Shown here piece after piece: positions 47,025-59,425 of a stretch of DNA of 64,000 nt. The translations under genes were made by a program, and so were the position numbers. The notes beneath the pieces are model-generated. The model worked only from the letters and a program-made list of their open reading frames with translations, had not been told where the DNA came from and searched no databases. The DNA is taken from assembly GCF_000247695.1 (NCBI RefSeq), contig NW_004624882.1, positions 2,490,516-2,554,515 on the forward strand, given 5' to 3'. Position 1 is the first letter of the stretch. Each line of letters starts with the position of its first letter. The DNA comes from Heterocephalus glaber (Eukaryota > Chordata > Mammalia > Rodentia > Bathyergidae).

Positions 47025-47166
47025 TGTCGGTTGTACCTGCATTGGTCATCCTGGCTCCTCATTTGCTGTCACTCTTAGTTTTGTTGTTGTTGTTGTGATA
47101 CTGGGAATCGAACTCAGGACGCTGTGCTTGCCAGGCAGACCTGCACCACTGAGCTAAATCCCCAGC
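47025..47166 (-). mobile_element. ID-type SINE plus extra 3' sequence within target duplication
   Basis: The SINE body is 47079-47166 on the minus strand: (TTG)n, then ACTGGGAATCGAACTCAGG (box B complement) and CCACTGAGCTAAATCCCCAGC (box A complement). A further 54 bases of non-SINE sequence (47025-47078) lie 3' of it. The 17-bp repeats gctgcctcgatgttctt (47008-47024) and gctgccttgatgttctt (47167-47183) bracket the whole 142-bp unit. Confidence 0.8.
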
Positions 47167-47183
47167 GCTGCCTTGATGTTCTT

Positions 47184-49050
47184 AATTGATTCAAATGTTT
47201 ACCTTTCGTGGACATTTTGACTTTGGGGAAGAGCTAGAAGTCACAAGCACAGTGGCAGATCCAGTGAATAAAGTAGATAAGGACATGCCATAATGTCTTT
47301 ACAAGCCTGCCTTTCCATTGGATGTCACTCAGCAGCAGCATTCACCTTCTTGTTGGTCACACCTCTTAAAGACACTCACGAAAGAGGACTTCCAGAACTG
47401 CTACAGAAAGTGGAAAGTATGATAGAGTGTTTCAAGTATGTTCGAAGCAAAGAGTAGTATTTTGTGGTGGATTAATGGCCATGTGTCTTTTACTGTAATA
47501 TTTTTAAAAATTTAAACATTCACCACATATTTTGATCACTCCTTGTACTTTAGAAAATCCTATAAATATTCTGTACACCTCCTTGCTCACCCGGAAAAGA
47601 GAGAGAATAACAATGCCTCCTTTGTAGGTTACTGGGTGAATTAAACAAATTCTTATTTTCTCATCATTTGAAAAAGCATTTTTTGATAATATGGCAAGAC
47701 ACCTCAAGACTCAAACTAAGTATTTCTGAACATTTGCAGATTAGAAGAAGTAACCAAACTTTTAGAAATCTGCTTCTTCAATTATTGTAGTTATTTGTCC
47801 TTCCAAATGACTTTGTTATGTAAGGGGCTGTTTTAGTGAGTCTTCTTGTTAGTACACATAGGTCTAGAACCTAATCATAATCCTTGGGTGACTCCTGACT
47901 ATTCAAAAATAGTGAAGTAAGATATTAAATGTCAGTGAGTGGGATTTGCATTTTCTCATTTTAGTTTCTACACACGAAACTATTTTAAATTACTTCTGAT
48001 GCTTTGGAAATAACTAATTCATTATCATTTCCAACTCAAACACTAGTTCTCAAGCTTTTAAATTCAATTCATTAATCATATTATTTTCTTATAAAACTAC
48101 CAAATTTTTATAATTACTCTTGAGTAATATTTAATTGTTCCCATTAACAACATAGTTGATTATACTCTCTCTAGTATGTTAAACAGTGTTGAAAATTTTT
48201 AATATACTCTAATCCTGTTTTTACATGTTTCAATTGTGTAACAATCTCTCCCAAGTACTTAAGTACTACTTATAAATCTAATAGCTTAAATTTCTAATGT
48301 TGGTAAACTTGCTTTTTCTGAATTTTCTAATATTACTGATAAAATTCATAGATTTCAAGCTAAAATCCAAAGTTTATATCAATAAATCATATATATTTTG
48401 AATTGATATTACAAAGCTGATTGGTTAATTTAATAGGCCAAATGATTTTAAATACAATATACCACATCTAGAATGCCAAATATGTACAAATTATTCTTCA
48501 GCACATAAATGGTACTGCTATAGTTTTGATTCCCAATTTTTTTCTAAACTCTATTTTTTTCTTTGGGTTAAAAGATGGCTGTACATTAAAGAAATGTTAA
48601 CTTTCCTTAAACGTTGAGCATCTTAATGTTTTAATTCAGCCATGGCATTCCCTAAGAACATTGGGTTACCTCCCCAGCTGATATGGTAGCTTGATTTTAG
48701 TTCCCTGAAAAGAGACCCATACCTCAGTCCCTATGCAAGATTCTTATATACAGCCTTGCAGAGATACAGTGAATTCTCTTTATGGATGACACACTGACAC
48801 TCTCCAAATGGGGTGGTCTAACAGTTCAACTCCATATAATCTGATTCTTGAGGTAGCTAATGAAAGCTTGGAAGTCCTCTCAAATCTGAGTGATTAGGTT
48901 TTAAATGTATTTGGCTCATGAAGCTACTGACCACCTTCTGCTCTAACTCTAGAGGCTTGAGTGGACTCTGTAATCTTTTCATACCTCTACTATCTAGGAA
49001 AGTCACAGTCCAATAGGTATTAAAATAACAGACAACTGGAATGTGGATTG
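47184..49050. other. Unique AT-rich spacer
   Basis: Nearly 1.9 kb with no recognised repeat or gene. 47980-48560 is particularly AT-rich. Confidence 0.5.
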
Positions 49051-49412
49051 TGGACATGCTGATTGGAAAGTGTCCTCCAAAACATGTGCTAGAAACTTAA
49101 TCCCCAATGCAACAAAGTTGGGAGATGTAGCCTGATGGGAGGTGTTTAGGTCATGAGGGCTCCACCTTCTTAACTGGTTTAATATGAATTATAAAAGGAC
49201 CTGAGACTTTGAACCCAAAGTCTGAGTCTTGCTCTTCCTCACTCTCTCTATGCTCTTCCAACATGGAATAATGCAACAAGAAGGCCCTTGCCAGATGCTC
49301 ACTCCTCAATCTTGGACTTTCCAGCTTCCAGACCCATGCGCCAATAAACTTCTGTAGATTACAAATTACCCAGTGTCTTGTGTTCTGTTATAGCAGTATA
49401 AAACATACTAAG
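49051..49412 (+). mobile_element. ERVL/MaLR solo LTR
   Basis: CTTAATCCCCAATGCAACAAAG, GGAGGTGTTTAGGTCATGAGG, CAACAAGAAGGCCCTTGCC, GCCAATAAACTTCTG and TTACCCAGTGTCTTGTG in the standard order. Polyadenylation signal AATAAA present. Confidence 0.85.
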
Positions 49413-49439
49413 AGAGCGGACAAGAACAGAAGAAAGAAA

Positions 49440-50040
49440 AAAGCTAGGAAAGTATTTCACCAGTCCAGGTAACATGTGATAGTGGTTAGGACCAGAGTAA
49501 TATAAGTGGAGATGAAGTATGGGTAGATCAGAATATGTGCAGACAGAACTGGTGATGGATTTTACCTGCTGGGAAGGAAAAAATTAATCATGGATAATGC
49601 TTAGATATTCGCCTGAGTAACTAGGTGGTTCGTGATACTATATACCAAAGGAAGGAGAGCTTGAGTGAAAGGAGGTTTAAATAAAAATTGGTAATTTTCT
49701 TTTAGGCATATTAAGGTGGAGAAAACTAAATGACAAGATTATATTGCAAATTTGAGCCTGTAGAACTGGAGAAAAATCTGGGCTAGAATCATAAATTTTC
49801 AAGGCATCCACATATAGACAATAGATGATTGCATGAAATTGGACAAAGTCCCCTAAAGAGTAAAAGTAGAGAAAAGATTCCAAGAAGGAACCCTCATGGC
49901 CTCCAACTATGCCATGGGATTGTATTTATCTTTAAAGGAAGATATTTTGTAAGAGGAATCACTGGTTGTTTCACAGACAAGATGAAATTTGAGGACCCCT
50001 GGCGCTCAGGGACACAGGCAAAGGGAGAATGAGTTTGAGC
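49440..50040 (+). mobile_element. Ancient LINE-2-like remnant
   Basis: CTGGGCTAGAATCATAAATTTTC, CCACATATAGACAATAGATG and GAAGGAACCCTCATGGCC resemble an ancient mammalian repeat. Low certainty. Confidence 0.4.
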
Positions 50041-50152
50041 ATCAAGATAGAAAGGAGAAGTCTGGTCCATCATTAAACATTCCGATCTTTAGCTCTGTTT
50101 CCAGAAGACAAGACAAGGCTTGGCTTATCCACTACTAGGTATTGTGAAAAGC

Positions 50153-50527
50153 TGTCAGAATCAAAATGGAGTCACTTACATCAAACCCTAATAAAACAAA
50201 GTTGGGAGGGCTTGAAGGGAATCTCACACATATCTGCCTGATAATACCCTAGCAGTTAGGGTCGCTTATGTGAAGAAGCAACAGCCAGTGTACACAACCC
50301 TTCCTGACAACAGTCAGTACACACATGGTTACCTAAGATAAACCCCTATAATCAGTGGACTGTTTCAAAATAACCTGCACCTACCTTTAAGTTTCTCCTT
50401 ACCTTAATCTCCCCATATATGCCTACAATCTATCATAGAAAACATATTCTGGATTACCATTCCATGTTCATTGCAAAATAAATACATTCTTCTTTGGACC
50501 CTCTCTATGTTTTAATTTAGGTTGACA
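50153..50527 (+). mobile_element. Putative ERV solo LTR
   Basis: TG...CA bounded (TGTGAAAAGCTGTCAG to TTTAGGTTGACA), with GAATCAAAATGGAGTCA near the start, AATAAA (about 50479) and a short U5-like TTTGGACCCTCTC. LTR-like layout; family not named, no clear target duplication. Confidence 0.55.
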
Positions 50528-50783
50528 TATTTACCATGTAGAGCTAAGAAAAAGAACTCCCCCTTTATCATTTCTAGAGATACTAACCTGAAACTTGATG
50601 TATACAGTAGACATTGTTTACCTTCAAATAAGCAGGGATTTTTTTCATTATACAAACCTTTGAGTGCATTCAGTCTTTCATCATAAAATTTGTGGTCATT
50701 TGGACTGTTTTTGAAAAACTGGACTTTATTATAAAAGATATTTCTTCAAAATGACCTAAGAGTCCAGGATCCCCATATGTTAC

Positions 50784-51234
50784 TGTGATGGTTAAATTTT
50801 ACATCTCAGCTTGTCGAGGCTCTCGCTAATCATTTTTTTCAAGCACTAGTCTAGATGTTTCTGTGAAGGTGTTTTGTAGATGTGATTAACATCTACCATC
50901 ACTTGTCTTTAAAGAGACTACTCTCCGTAACATGCTTAATGAGTGTACGATTTTAAGAGCAAACACTGAGGCTCCTCAGAGAAAAAAAAAATTGCCTCAA
51001 AACTTTAACACAGAAATCTTATCTGAGCTTCCAACTTGCCAGCCTGCCCTACAAATTTCAAACATGTACAGAAGGACCCACAATTATGAGCCAACTCCAT
51101 ATAATAAACTCATCTATCTATATGTCCATATACACACACATAAATATGTATATTTTGAATATATATGCATATTGGAAATACATTCATACATATACAATTA
51201 TTTCTGTTTTTCTGGAGAATCCTGACTGATGCAG
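50784..51234 (+). mobile_element. ERVL/MaLR-type LTR
   Basis: Same family as 27468-28098: starts TGTGATGGTTAAATTTTAC, contains GTTTCTGTGAAGGTGTTTTG and ATATAATAAACTCATC, ends CCTGACTGATGCAG, with AT/CA-rich microsatellite before the end. Confidence 0.7.
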
Positions 51235-51940
51235 CTACTAATTCACATATTTAATGCAGGTAAAAATTAGTAAGAAAATTACATTTAATGATCAGGAAGT
51301 ATCCTTCAGCCTTTCTAATTATATGTACTACCTCTGGTACATCAGAATTGTTTTATAAAGATATGGTGATGGGAGGAAGGAGGAAGGAGAGAGGAATTTC
51401 CATCTGCAAACTGAGCTTGCTATGAGTTCCTGCTTGGATCTGGAGAGGGAGGTCATCTGTAACAGCTGGCTTTGCTGCTGATGAAAACCCGCTTCAGCAC
51501 CTCTTGCAGGGTTCACCATGTGTCACTCATAAAAGAAAAAGGCTGATGAGATTTTCTGCATAGAAGCTGAGGAAACAGATTTCCAAAACCGTAACTATTT
51601 CTACAGACAATATGCCATTGATAAGAAATTGTTTCAAATTGCAAAATGCATCTGTGTAAAAGAAATGCATGTGAAAACCTGCACATTCTTTTGTTAACAA
51701 AACTGAATTCAGCTAGATAATCTTTCCCATATTATTACAAAGTGAGTAGTACATTAATTAGCAAGCTCTCCCAACAGAATGAAAGGCAGCCGGTTTTCTA
51801 AATCACTTGCTTACTAATACATGATCGCAATTTAATAAGCCACCATGAATAACTTATTTTAGGACATATGCTTTGCATCCCATTATTTTCACAAAGAGCT
51901 GTTATATAAATCACTTTCCTGCCTTTGACAAATTTTTATA
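51235..51940. other. Unique sequence, possible conserved noncoding element
   Basis: 51660-51910 is repeat-free with several TAAT/ATTA homeodomain-type cores. Conservation cannot be tested here. Confidence 0.35.
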
Positions 51941-53082
51941 CAAGTAGTAAACAAAAAATATCTTTGTTGGATCATAGGCCTAAACATAAAAGCAAAAACC
52001 ATAAAAATTTATTGGGGAAAGCAAAGAAAAATATTTTGACCTTGTAGTAGGCAGAGATTTCTTTAAACAAGACTTAAGCAGCATTAGCCATAAATAAAAA
52101 GTGATAAATTGGACTTCATCAAAATTAAAAATTTCTGCTAACCAAAAGACCCATTAAGAAAATGAAATGGCAAGCCACAGACTGTGGTCATATTTACAAT
52201 ACATAAATCCATGTCAAAGAACATGAATCCAGATGATAAAGGGAACTACTACAAATCAATAATAAAAAGACAACTCAATTTCTAAAATAGTACTAGAAAA
52301 TAAACTTCAAAAAAGATTATAGATGATTAATAAGAACATGAAAAGACATTTATAATCATTAGGCACCAGGAAATACAAATTAAAACCTCAGTAAGATACT
52401 ACTATTAACCCAATGAAATGGTTAAAATGAAAAGACTAGCATTACCTAGTTAGCTATGTTGTGGTACAACTGGAATTCTCATTCAAGGTTGATGGGAGTG
52501 TAAGATAGTGCAACATATCCGTTGAAGGATTTGACATTTTCTTAGAAAGCTCCCATATTTCTACTCTTAAGCATTTACCTAAAGGAAATGAAGACTTGCA
52601 TGTAAATGTTCAAAGGAACTTTATTCGTTGTACCCATAAACTAGCTACCAAATTTCCATCAATAAATGAGTGGATAATCAAATTGTGGTATATTTCTACA
52701 ATGTCACATTAGTTAACAATAAACAGGAACAAACTACTGATAGATGCAACAAGATAAATGAATTTCAAAATTAGCATGTTGAGTGAACAAAGCCAGAAAT
52801 GCTACAGTACATATTACACAGCTCTATTTATATGAATTTCCACAACAAACAAAACTTCTATGATGAAGAAATCAAATATGTGGTAGCTTGGGGTTTGGGG
52901 ATGAAAAGTAGAGAACAAGATTTAATCTGAAAGGGATATGAAGGAACTTTCTGGAAAGATAAAAATGTTCTATATCTTGATTGAGGCAGTGGGTATGTGG
53001 ATGTTTACCTTTGTCAAAATTCACTGAACTGTGCACTTATTATCTTTATGTTTCACTGACTGTAAGTAATGTCTCGAGAAAA
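51941..53082 (+). mobile_element. Old L1M-type ORF2/3' fragment
   Basis: GGACTTCATCAAAATTAAAA, GGCAAGCCACAGACTG, TCATTCAAGGTTGATGGGAG and the end GAACTGTGCACTTATTATC follow L1M ORF2 to 3' end order. Its 3' end abuts L1-C. Confidence 0.78.
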
Positions 53083-53409
53083 ATTTTTAATTCATTAAGT
53101 TTATTGGTACATTTTAGTTATAAAATATGATGACATTAATCATTGGGAATTCATACTTTTACATAATATATCTTGGTTATTTTTCCCCATTTCCCTGCCC
53201 TACCTTCAACCTCTCCACCCCTCCCTATTTACAAAGATTTTGCTTCCGTTTTTTCCTTTTCTCATATTTTTTTCCCTTTCCCTTCTTTGCTTTCCCCTTC
53301 CCCTTCCCCTTCTCCTTTGGACCTTTTCTTCCTGTTTCACATTTTCTATGGTATATTTGATCCTCATTTACACTTTCAGTTTCCCACACCAGAGAAACTA
53401 TTCTGTATT
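53083..53409 (-). other. L1-C 3' UTR, polypurine tract on minus strand
   Basis: Plus strand shows CCCTTTCCCTTC and repeated CCTTCCCC units (53270-53330); the minus strand is therefore G/A-rich as in the other L1 copies. The 66-100 codon plus-strand ORFs here are composition artefacts. Confidence 0.8.
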
Positions 53410-56400
53410 TACACGTGTGTGCCCTATTTATTTCACTTAAGAGTATGGCCTCAATGTGCATTCACTGAGCTATAAATGTCTCTAGTTTATCAATCTTTAT
53501 GGCTCAGTAGTACTCCATTTTATTAAAAAAAAATACCCTACATCTTCTTTATCCAGTCACCAGTTGATGGGCATTTGAGCTGTTCCCAAGATTTAGTTAT
53601 TACAAGCTGTGCTGCTATAAACATGGGTGAGCATATATCACTGTGGTATTAGGCTTTTCCTTCTTTTGGGAAGATACCCAGCAGAGGAATAGCTGGGTCA
53701 AATGGGACCTCTAATCCTAGTTTTCTGAGGCGTCTCCATGCAGATTTTCACAGTGGTTACACCAGTCAACACTCCCACCAGCAGCAGAGCAGTGTTCCTT
53801 TTTACCCACACCCCCGCCATCATTTGTTCTTGGTTGATTTCATGATAGCAGCCATTCTTTCTGGGGTGAGGTGGAATCTCAGCATTGTTTTTGTTTGCAT
53901 TTCTTGAATGACCAGGGATGTTGAACATTTTTTCATATGTTTATTTGCTGCTTTTGCTTCTTTGTCTGAGAAATGTCTGTTTATTTCAGATGCCCATTTT
54001 TGGACTGGGTCTTTAAATTTGGGAAGTCTGATTTTTTTAAGTTCTTTATATATTCTAGATAGTAGACCTTTATCTGAGGAACAGCTGGTAAAATTTTTTT
54101 CCTGTGTTGTGGATTGTCTCTTCATTCTGTCGGTGGTTTCTCTTACTGTGCAGCTTCTTCATAAGAAGAGATCCCATTTCATTCTTTGTGCTAGTTCACG
54201 AGGTTTTGTTCATGAAATCTTTTCCTTAACCATTGTCTTCAAGAGTTCTACCAAACCTCTCTTCCACCCGGTTTAGTGTTTCTGTTTTAATATTTAGATC
54301 TTTGATCTATTTCGATTTTAGTTTAGTGCATGGTGAGAGATATAGGTCTAGTTTTAATCTTTGGCAAGTCAAACCCCAAGTTTTCCAGCACCATTTATTA
54401 AAGAGGCTATCTTTCCTCCAGTGACGGTGTTTGGCTCCTTTGTCAAAGATGAGATGGCTGAGTGTGTCTGGAATTGTTTCTGCATCTTCTAATCTGTTCC
54501 ACTGATCCTCAGGTCTGTTTCTTTGCCAGTACCATGCTGTTTATCACAGTAGCTTTGTAGTATAGTTTCAGGGGTATTGTGATACCCCCTACCTTGTCTT
54601 TGTTGCCTAGAGTTGCTTTTGCTCTTCTCACTCTCTTCTGGTTCCAAATGAATTTTTGGATTGTTTTTTCTAATTCTGTGAAATATGCTGCTGGAATTTC
54701 AATTGGGAATGCATTGAATCTATATAGCAGTTTTGGAATTTGGCCATTTTCACTACATTGATTTTTCCTACCCAGAAGCAAAGGATGTCTTCTCATTTTC
54801 TGATGTCCTCTTCGATCTCTTTTTTCAGAGTGCTCTAGTTTTCAGAGTAGAGGTCTTTTATTTCTTTCATTAGATTAATTCCTAGGTATTTCATTTTTTG
54901 GATGCTATTATAAAAGGAGGTGTTTCTCCAGTTCCTCTCTCAGTGAGTCTGTTGTTCATGTACAGGAAAGTTATTGATTTTTGGATGTTGACCTTATATC
55001 CAGCTACTCTACTGAATTTTGTTATTAAGTCTAGAAGACTTTTGGTGGAGTTTGGGGGGTCTTCTATATAGAGTATCATGTCGTCTGCAAATATGACAAT
55101 TTGACTTCTTCATTTCCTATCTGTATTCCTTTTATTTCTTTCTCTTGTCTAATTCCTGTGGCTAATGTTTCCAGGATTATACTAAACAGGAGTGGTGACA
55201 ATGGACATCTTTGTCTAGTTCCTGATTTTAGTCTGAAGGAATTCAGTTTTTGATCATTTAGTATGATGTTGGCTGTTAGTTTTTCATAAATGGCCTTTAT
55301 CAGATTGAGATAAAAGACCATCTATTCCAATTTTCTGTAGGGTTTTTATCATGAATAGGTGTTGGATTTTGTCAAATACTTTTTCTGCATCTATTGAGAT
55401 GATCATATGGTTTTTGTCATTGGTTCTGTTAATATAATGTATTACATTTATTGATTTGCATATGTTGAATCATCCCTGCATCCCTGGGATGAAACCCACT
55501 TGGTCAGAGTGTATGCTCTTCTTGATGATCTTCTGCATTCTGTTTGCCAGTATCATATTGAGGATCTTTGCATCTATGTTCATTGGGGAGATTGCCCTGT
55601 ACTTGTCTTTTTTGGTTGGGTCTTTCTCTGCTTTGGGGATCAAGGTGATGCTTGCTTCCAGGAATGAATTTGGGAGTATCGCTTCTCTTTCAATTTCATT
55701 GAAGAGTTTAAACAGTAGTGGCAATAGTTCCTCTCTAAATGTCTTGTAGAATTCAGCAGCGAAGCCATTAGGACCCGGGCTTTTCTTTGTTGGTCAGTTC
55801 TTAATAACGTTTTCAATTTCATTGATTGATATTGGGTCATTTAGAATTTTTAGGTCTTCTTCATTCAACTTTGGTAATTCATATTTATCTAGAAATCTAT
55901 TTCTTCTGTGTTTTCCATCTTATTGGCATATAGGTTTTCAAAGTATGTATTAATGATCCTCTGGATTTTCTGTTGGATCTGTTGTAATTTCGTGCTTTTC
56001 ATTTCTAATTGCATGGATGTGGGCCTTTTCTTTCTTTTTTTTTATAAGGTTGGCTACAGGTTTGTCAATATTGTTTATTCTTTCAAAGAACCAAAAATTT
56101 GCTTCATTGATTTTTTGTATCATTCTCTTGGTCACCATTGCATTGGTTTTTGCTCTGATGTTTATAATTTCCTCCCTCATGTGAGCTTTGGGCTTATCTT
56201 GCCCTTCTTTTTCTAGAAGCACGAGGTTCAGCATTAGGTTGTTTATTTGAGCTGACTCTGTTTTCCTAATATTCACTGCTATGAATTTCCCTCATAAGAC
56301 TGCTTTCATTGTGTCCCATGAATTCCAATATGTTATATTGGCATTGATGTTTAATTGTACACACTGTCTAATTTCTTCTTTAATTTCCTCTGTGACCCAT

Positions 56401-57144
56401 TGGTTATTCAGAAGTGTGTTGTTCAATTTCCATATTTTTATGAAATTCTTGTAGTTTCTTTTGCTATTGATCTCCAATTTCATCGCACTATGGTCTGATA
56501 ATATACAGGGGATAACTTCAATTCCTTTCCACTTAAACATGTTCTATGAGCGAGTATGTGGTCTATTTTGGAGAAGGACCTGTGTGCAGCTGAAAAGAAT
56601 GAGTATTCTGATTTTGTGGGGTGGAACACTATGTAAACATCTATTAAGTTCATTTGCTCAAGAGTTTGAGTTCTAGTATTTCGTTGCTTAGTTTTTGTCT
56701 AGTTGCTCTATCTATTTGTGACAGTGGAGTATTAAGGTCCCCCACTACTACTGTATTAGTGCTTATTTGATTGTCCATGTCTGTTAATATTTGTTTTATA
56801 GAGTTGGGTGCACTAGTATTTGGTGCATATAGATCTATGACTGTCATCTCTTCCCCTTGGATTATTCCCTTTACAAGGATGTAGTGACATTCTTTGTCTC
56901 ACTTAATTAATATTGGCTTGAAATCCATTTTGTCTGCAAACAGGATAGCTACCACTCCTTTTTTTTTGGTTCCTGTCACATGAAGTATTGTTTTCCACCC
57001 TTTAACTTTCAGTCTATGAGTTTCTTTTTGAATTAAGTTCATTTCTTGTATGCAGCATATTGTTAGATCTTGCTTCTTGACCCATTCTGCCAGTCTATTT
57101 TTTATTGAATTGAGACCATTAACATTGATAGTTATAACTGACAT
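53410..57144 (-). pseudogene. L1-C ORF2, multiply broken
   Basis: Same order as the 20748-24574 copy. Endonuclease text lies at 56899-57144 (SVITINVNGLNS, CCIQEMNL) and 56650-56847 (DLYAPN, VVGDLNTPLS). RT fragments are at 55470-55724 ([45 protein letters not shown]) and 55076-55321 ([18 protein letters not shown]). The FADD catalytic codons are at about 55080-55091, the thumb region at 54891-55079 and the C-terminal part at 53820-54125. Many stops and frameshifts; no function possible. The expected stop near 53412 is lost. Confidence 0.92.
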
Positions 57145-57203
57145 GTATTTGCTTATTCTTGTCAGGATCTTTTCCTGTTGTTGGATTCCTCCCCCCTTTG
57201 CAT

Positions 57204-58268
57204 TTAATTTCTTGTCTTGCCTGATGGATTCATTTTGCTGGGTTTCCTGGGGCTGTGACCCCATTTTCTTTTCCTAGGATATTGTTTAGAATTTTTTGGA
57301 GTGCTGGCTTGGTATTCATGAAGTTCCTCAGGTGTTCTTCATCATGAAAGTATCTTATTTTTCCATCAATTTTGAAAGATAGTTTTTCAGGGTATATCGA
57401 TCTGGATTGGAGGCTGTTTTCTTTTATGGTTTGAAATACTTCACTCCAGGCTCTTCTTGACTTGAGGGTTTGTGTTGAGAAGCCTGATGTAATTCTGTTG
57501 GGCTTTCCTTTGTATGTGATTGTTGTATGTGTTTGTTTCTTATCTCTAACTGCTTATAATATTTTGTTCTTTTGTTGGGTTTGTAGACTCTTGACTATTA
57601 TATGCCTAAGTGTAGATTTGTTTTTTGATCACAGGTATTTGGAGTCCTATATGCCTCACTTATCTGTATGTCAAATTCTTTTCCCCTACTTGGGAAGTTT
57701 TCTGCCATTACTTCTGTTAAGTTTTTTTTTTAATGTCATTTGCACTCTCCTGTTTCTTCATTGACTCTGATCAGTCTTATGTTATTCTTCTTTGCATCAT
57801 CTAGCAGCTGCTGGATTGATCTCTCGTGGTCCCTTACTATTTTTGAGAAATCTTTCTTTTCCTGGTCACTAATCACAATCCTGTATTCTATATCTGATAT
57901 TCTGTCCTCACATTGACTCATTCTGCTGGTAAACTTTCAGTGGATTTTTTAATCTTTTGGATGTCTGTTTGAATCTATTTTATGGATTCTATTTGCTTCC
58001 TATGCTGGGATTCCATCATGTTTCTGAGCTACTCTATTTTTTATCTATGTCTACTCTAGAGTTATTAATCATGTCTTTCACTATGGACACCATCTCTGTT
58101 GTTATCTGAGTAATTATTTCTGATTTTACTTTTTTCCAGATCCTCTTTTGTTGCCAGTTTAGGGAGTCCAGGTGGTTGAGTTTCAGATTGTTCCATCTTG
58201 TTGCCCCTTGGAGTTACCTTTGGTGATTTGGAAGTATGCTTTAGAGTCTTGTTTAGGTGTCTTCTCAT
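57204..58268 (-). pseudogene. L1-C ORF1, broken
   Basis: Starts MRRHLNKTLKHTSKSPK at 58268. Coiled-coil/RRM boundary text DRISDIEYRI and DDAKKNNIRLIRV is at 57736-57921, and the C-terminal region ends NESIRQDKKLN at 57204. Frames are interrupted between these parts. The N-terminus is open further upstream, but the start matches the other copies. Confidence 0.88.
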
Positions 58269-59425
58269 TTCTACTTTTGTTGTTGTTGATGTTTTTGGTT
58301 TAATTCCTGGGTTGCTGCTTGTAAATTGCTTATTGTGAGTATCTTTATTGTTAGTATTTAGAAACCTTAGCAAATAGCTACTTCTTGGTTTTTCTTCCAG
58401 GTTTAGTTGGTCTCTGGGTTTTGAGTCTGTAGCAGCCCTTAGGCAATCACAGTCTTGGTATACCAGGAAGCACAACTGACTAGAACAATCACATCACCAT
58501 GGCCAAAGTAATATAATCAGCCTCAACAATAGCATCAAATACAGTCTAGAAAATAACAAACTGTGGTAACTATTAATCTACCACCTTTGACCGCATGAAC
58601 CAGACTTGTGGTTATATATCAAAATCTAGAACCAACCAGAAATATATTTGCAGTAAATAAGCCCTTCAATATAGTAAATTTGCCCTCTGGGGACATTTAG
58701 AATGAGTTGAGGGAGGTAGAGAAATAGAAGGAGAGGGAAAGGTTAGAAGTAAGGCTAGACGACACAGGAATATCATGTAAACTTTGGGAAACTGTTGAAG
58801 ACAGAAGGAAAAGAGAGAAGGAAGGAACAAAAACAAGAACAGAACAAACTGACAGCAACAGAAAAACCAGAAACTGTATTCTTGCTCCTATAAAAATAAG
58901 AACAATTGAGAAAAAAACAGGAACAAGAAAGGTGAGAAATGAAGACAAAGGAGAAAAGAAAAGAAGAAAACAATGTCCCCCTTCAAGGCGTGTCTCTGTT
59001 GTCTCCAGTGGACAAAGTACATAGCATACAGATCTATGTCCACTGGTCTCACAGAACCAGCCATAGTCCACTGAATTTCAGGCTGGTTTCTGGCTGTGAG
59101 GCTGGAAATGATCTCCCTGACCTCCTTCAGGTTTGAACTCTGCACAGATCGACTGCAAGTTCAAGCCACCCTAACCCTGCAACAAGTCTGGTGCCTACTG
59201 GAGGTGTTGACCCCAACAATTCACCAACCCTTGCAGTCTGCTGCACTTCTACTGAGGTGACTCTTTGCTCTTCCAGTGTACTTCAATTCTCAACAAGCCT
59301 TGGAGAGGCCTTCTCTCTTCTGCTGACCACTGCACCAATTCCTGAGCTCAGAATGATGGCCTTCTAGATCTTCTCACTGTGCTGCTGTCCTGGAGGTCCT
59401 CTGGCTGGGGCCTGTGTGCCCTTAC
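58269..59425 (-). promoter_or_regulatory. L1-C 5' UTR
   Basis: Purine-rich on the plus strand at 58720-58975, then moderately GC-rich to 59425. It shares the CTGAAGGAGGTCAGGGAG and AAACCAGCCTGAAA-type blocks (minus strand) with L1-A and L1-B 5' UTRs. Confidence 0.65.

Larger units (their letters stand above)
53083..59425 (-). mobile_element. L1-C: near full-length LINE-1, decayed
   Basis: Reading down the minus strand from 59425: 5' UTR, ORF1 (58268-57204), spacer, ORF2 (57144 to about 53410), G-rich 3' UTR and a 3' end with CCAATAAACTTAATG at about 53087-53110. About 6.3 kb. Both ORFs are split into at least a dozen short frames. It is more diverged than L1-B. A possible 9-bp flank match (tgtaagtaa) was judged too weak to set its boundaries. 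Confidence 0.94.

Noticed and set aside
53127..53475. Plus-strand ORFs rich in F, P, S and L
   Set aside because: They are the complement of the L1-C 3' UTR polypurine tract; composition alone keeps them open.
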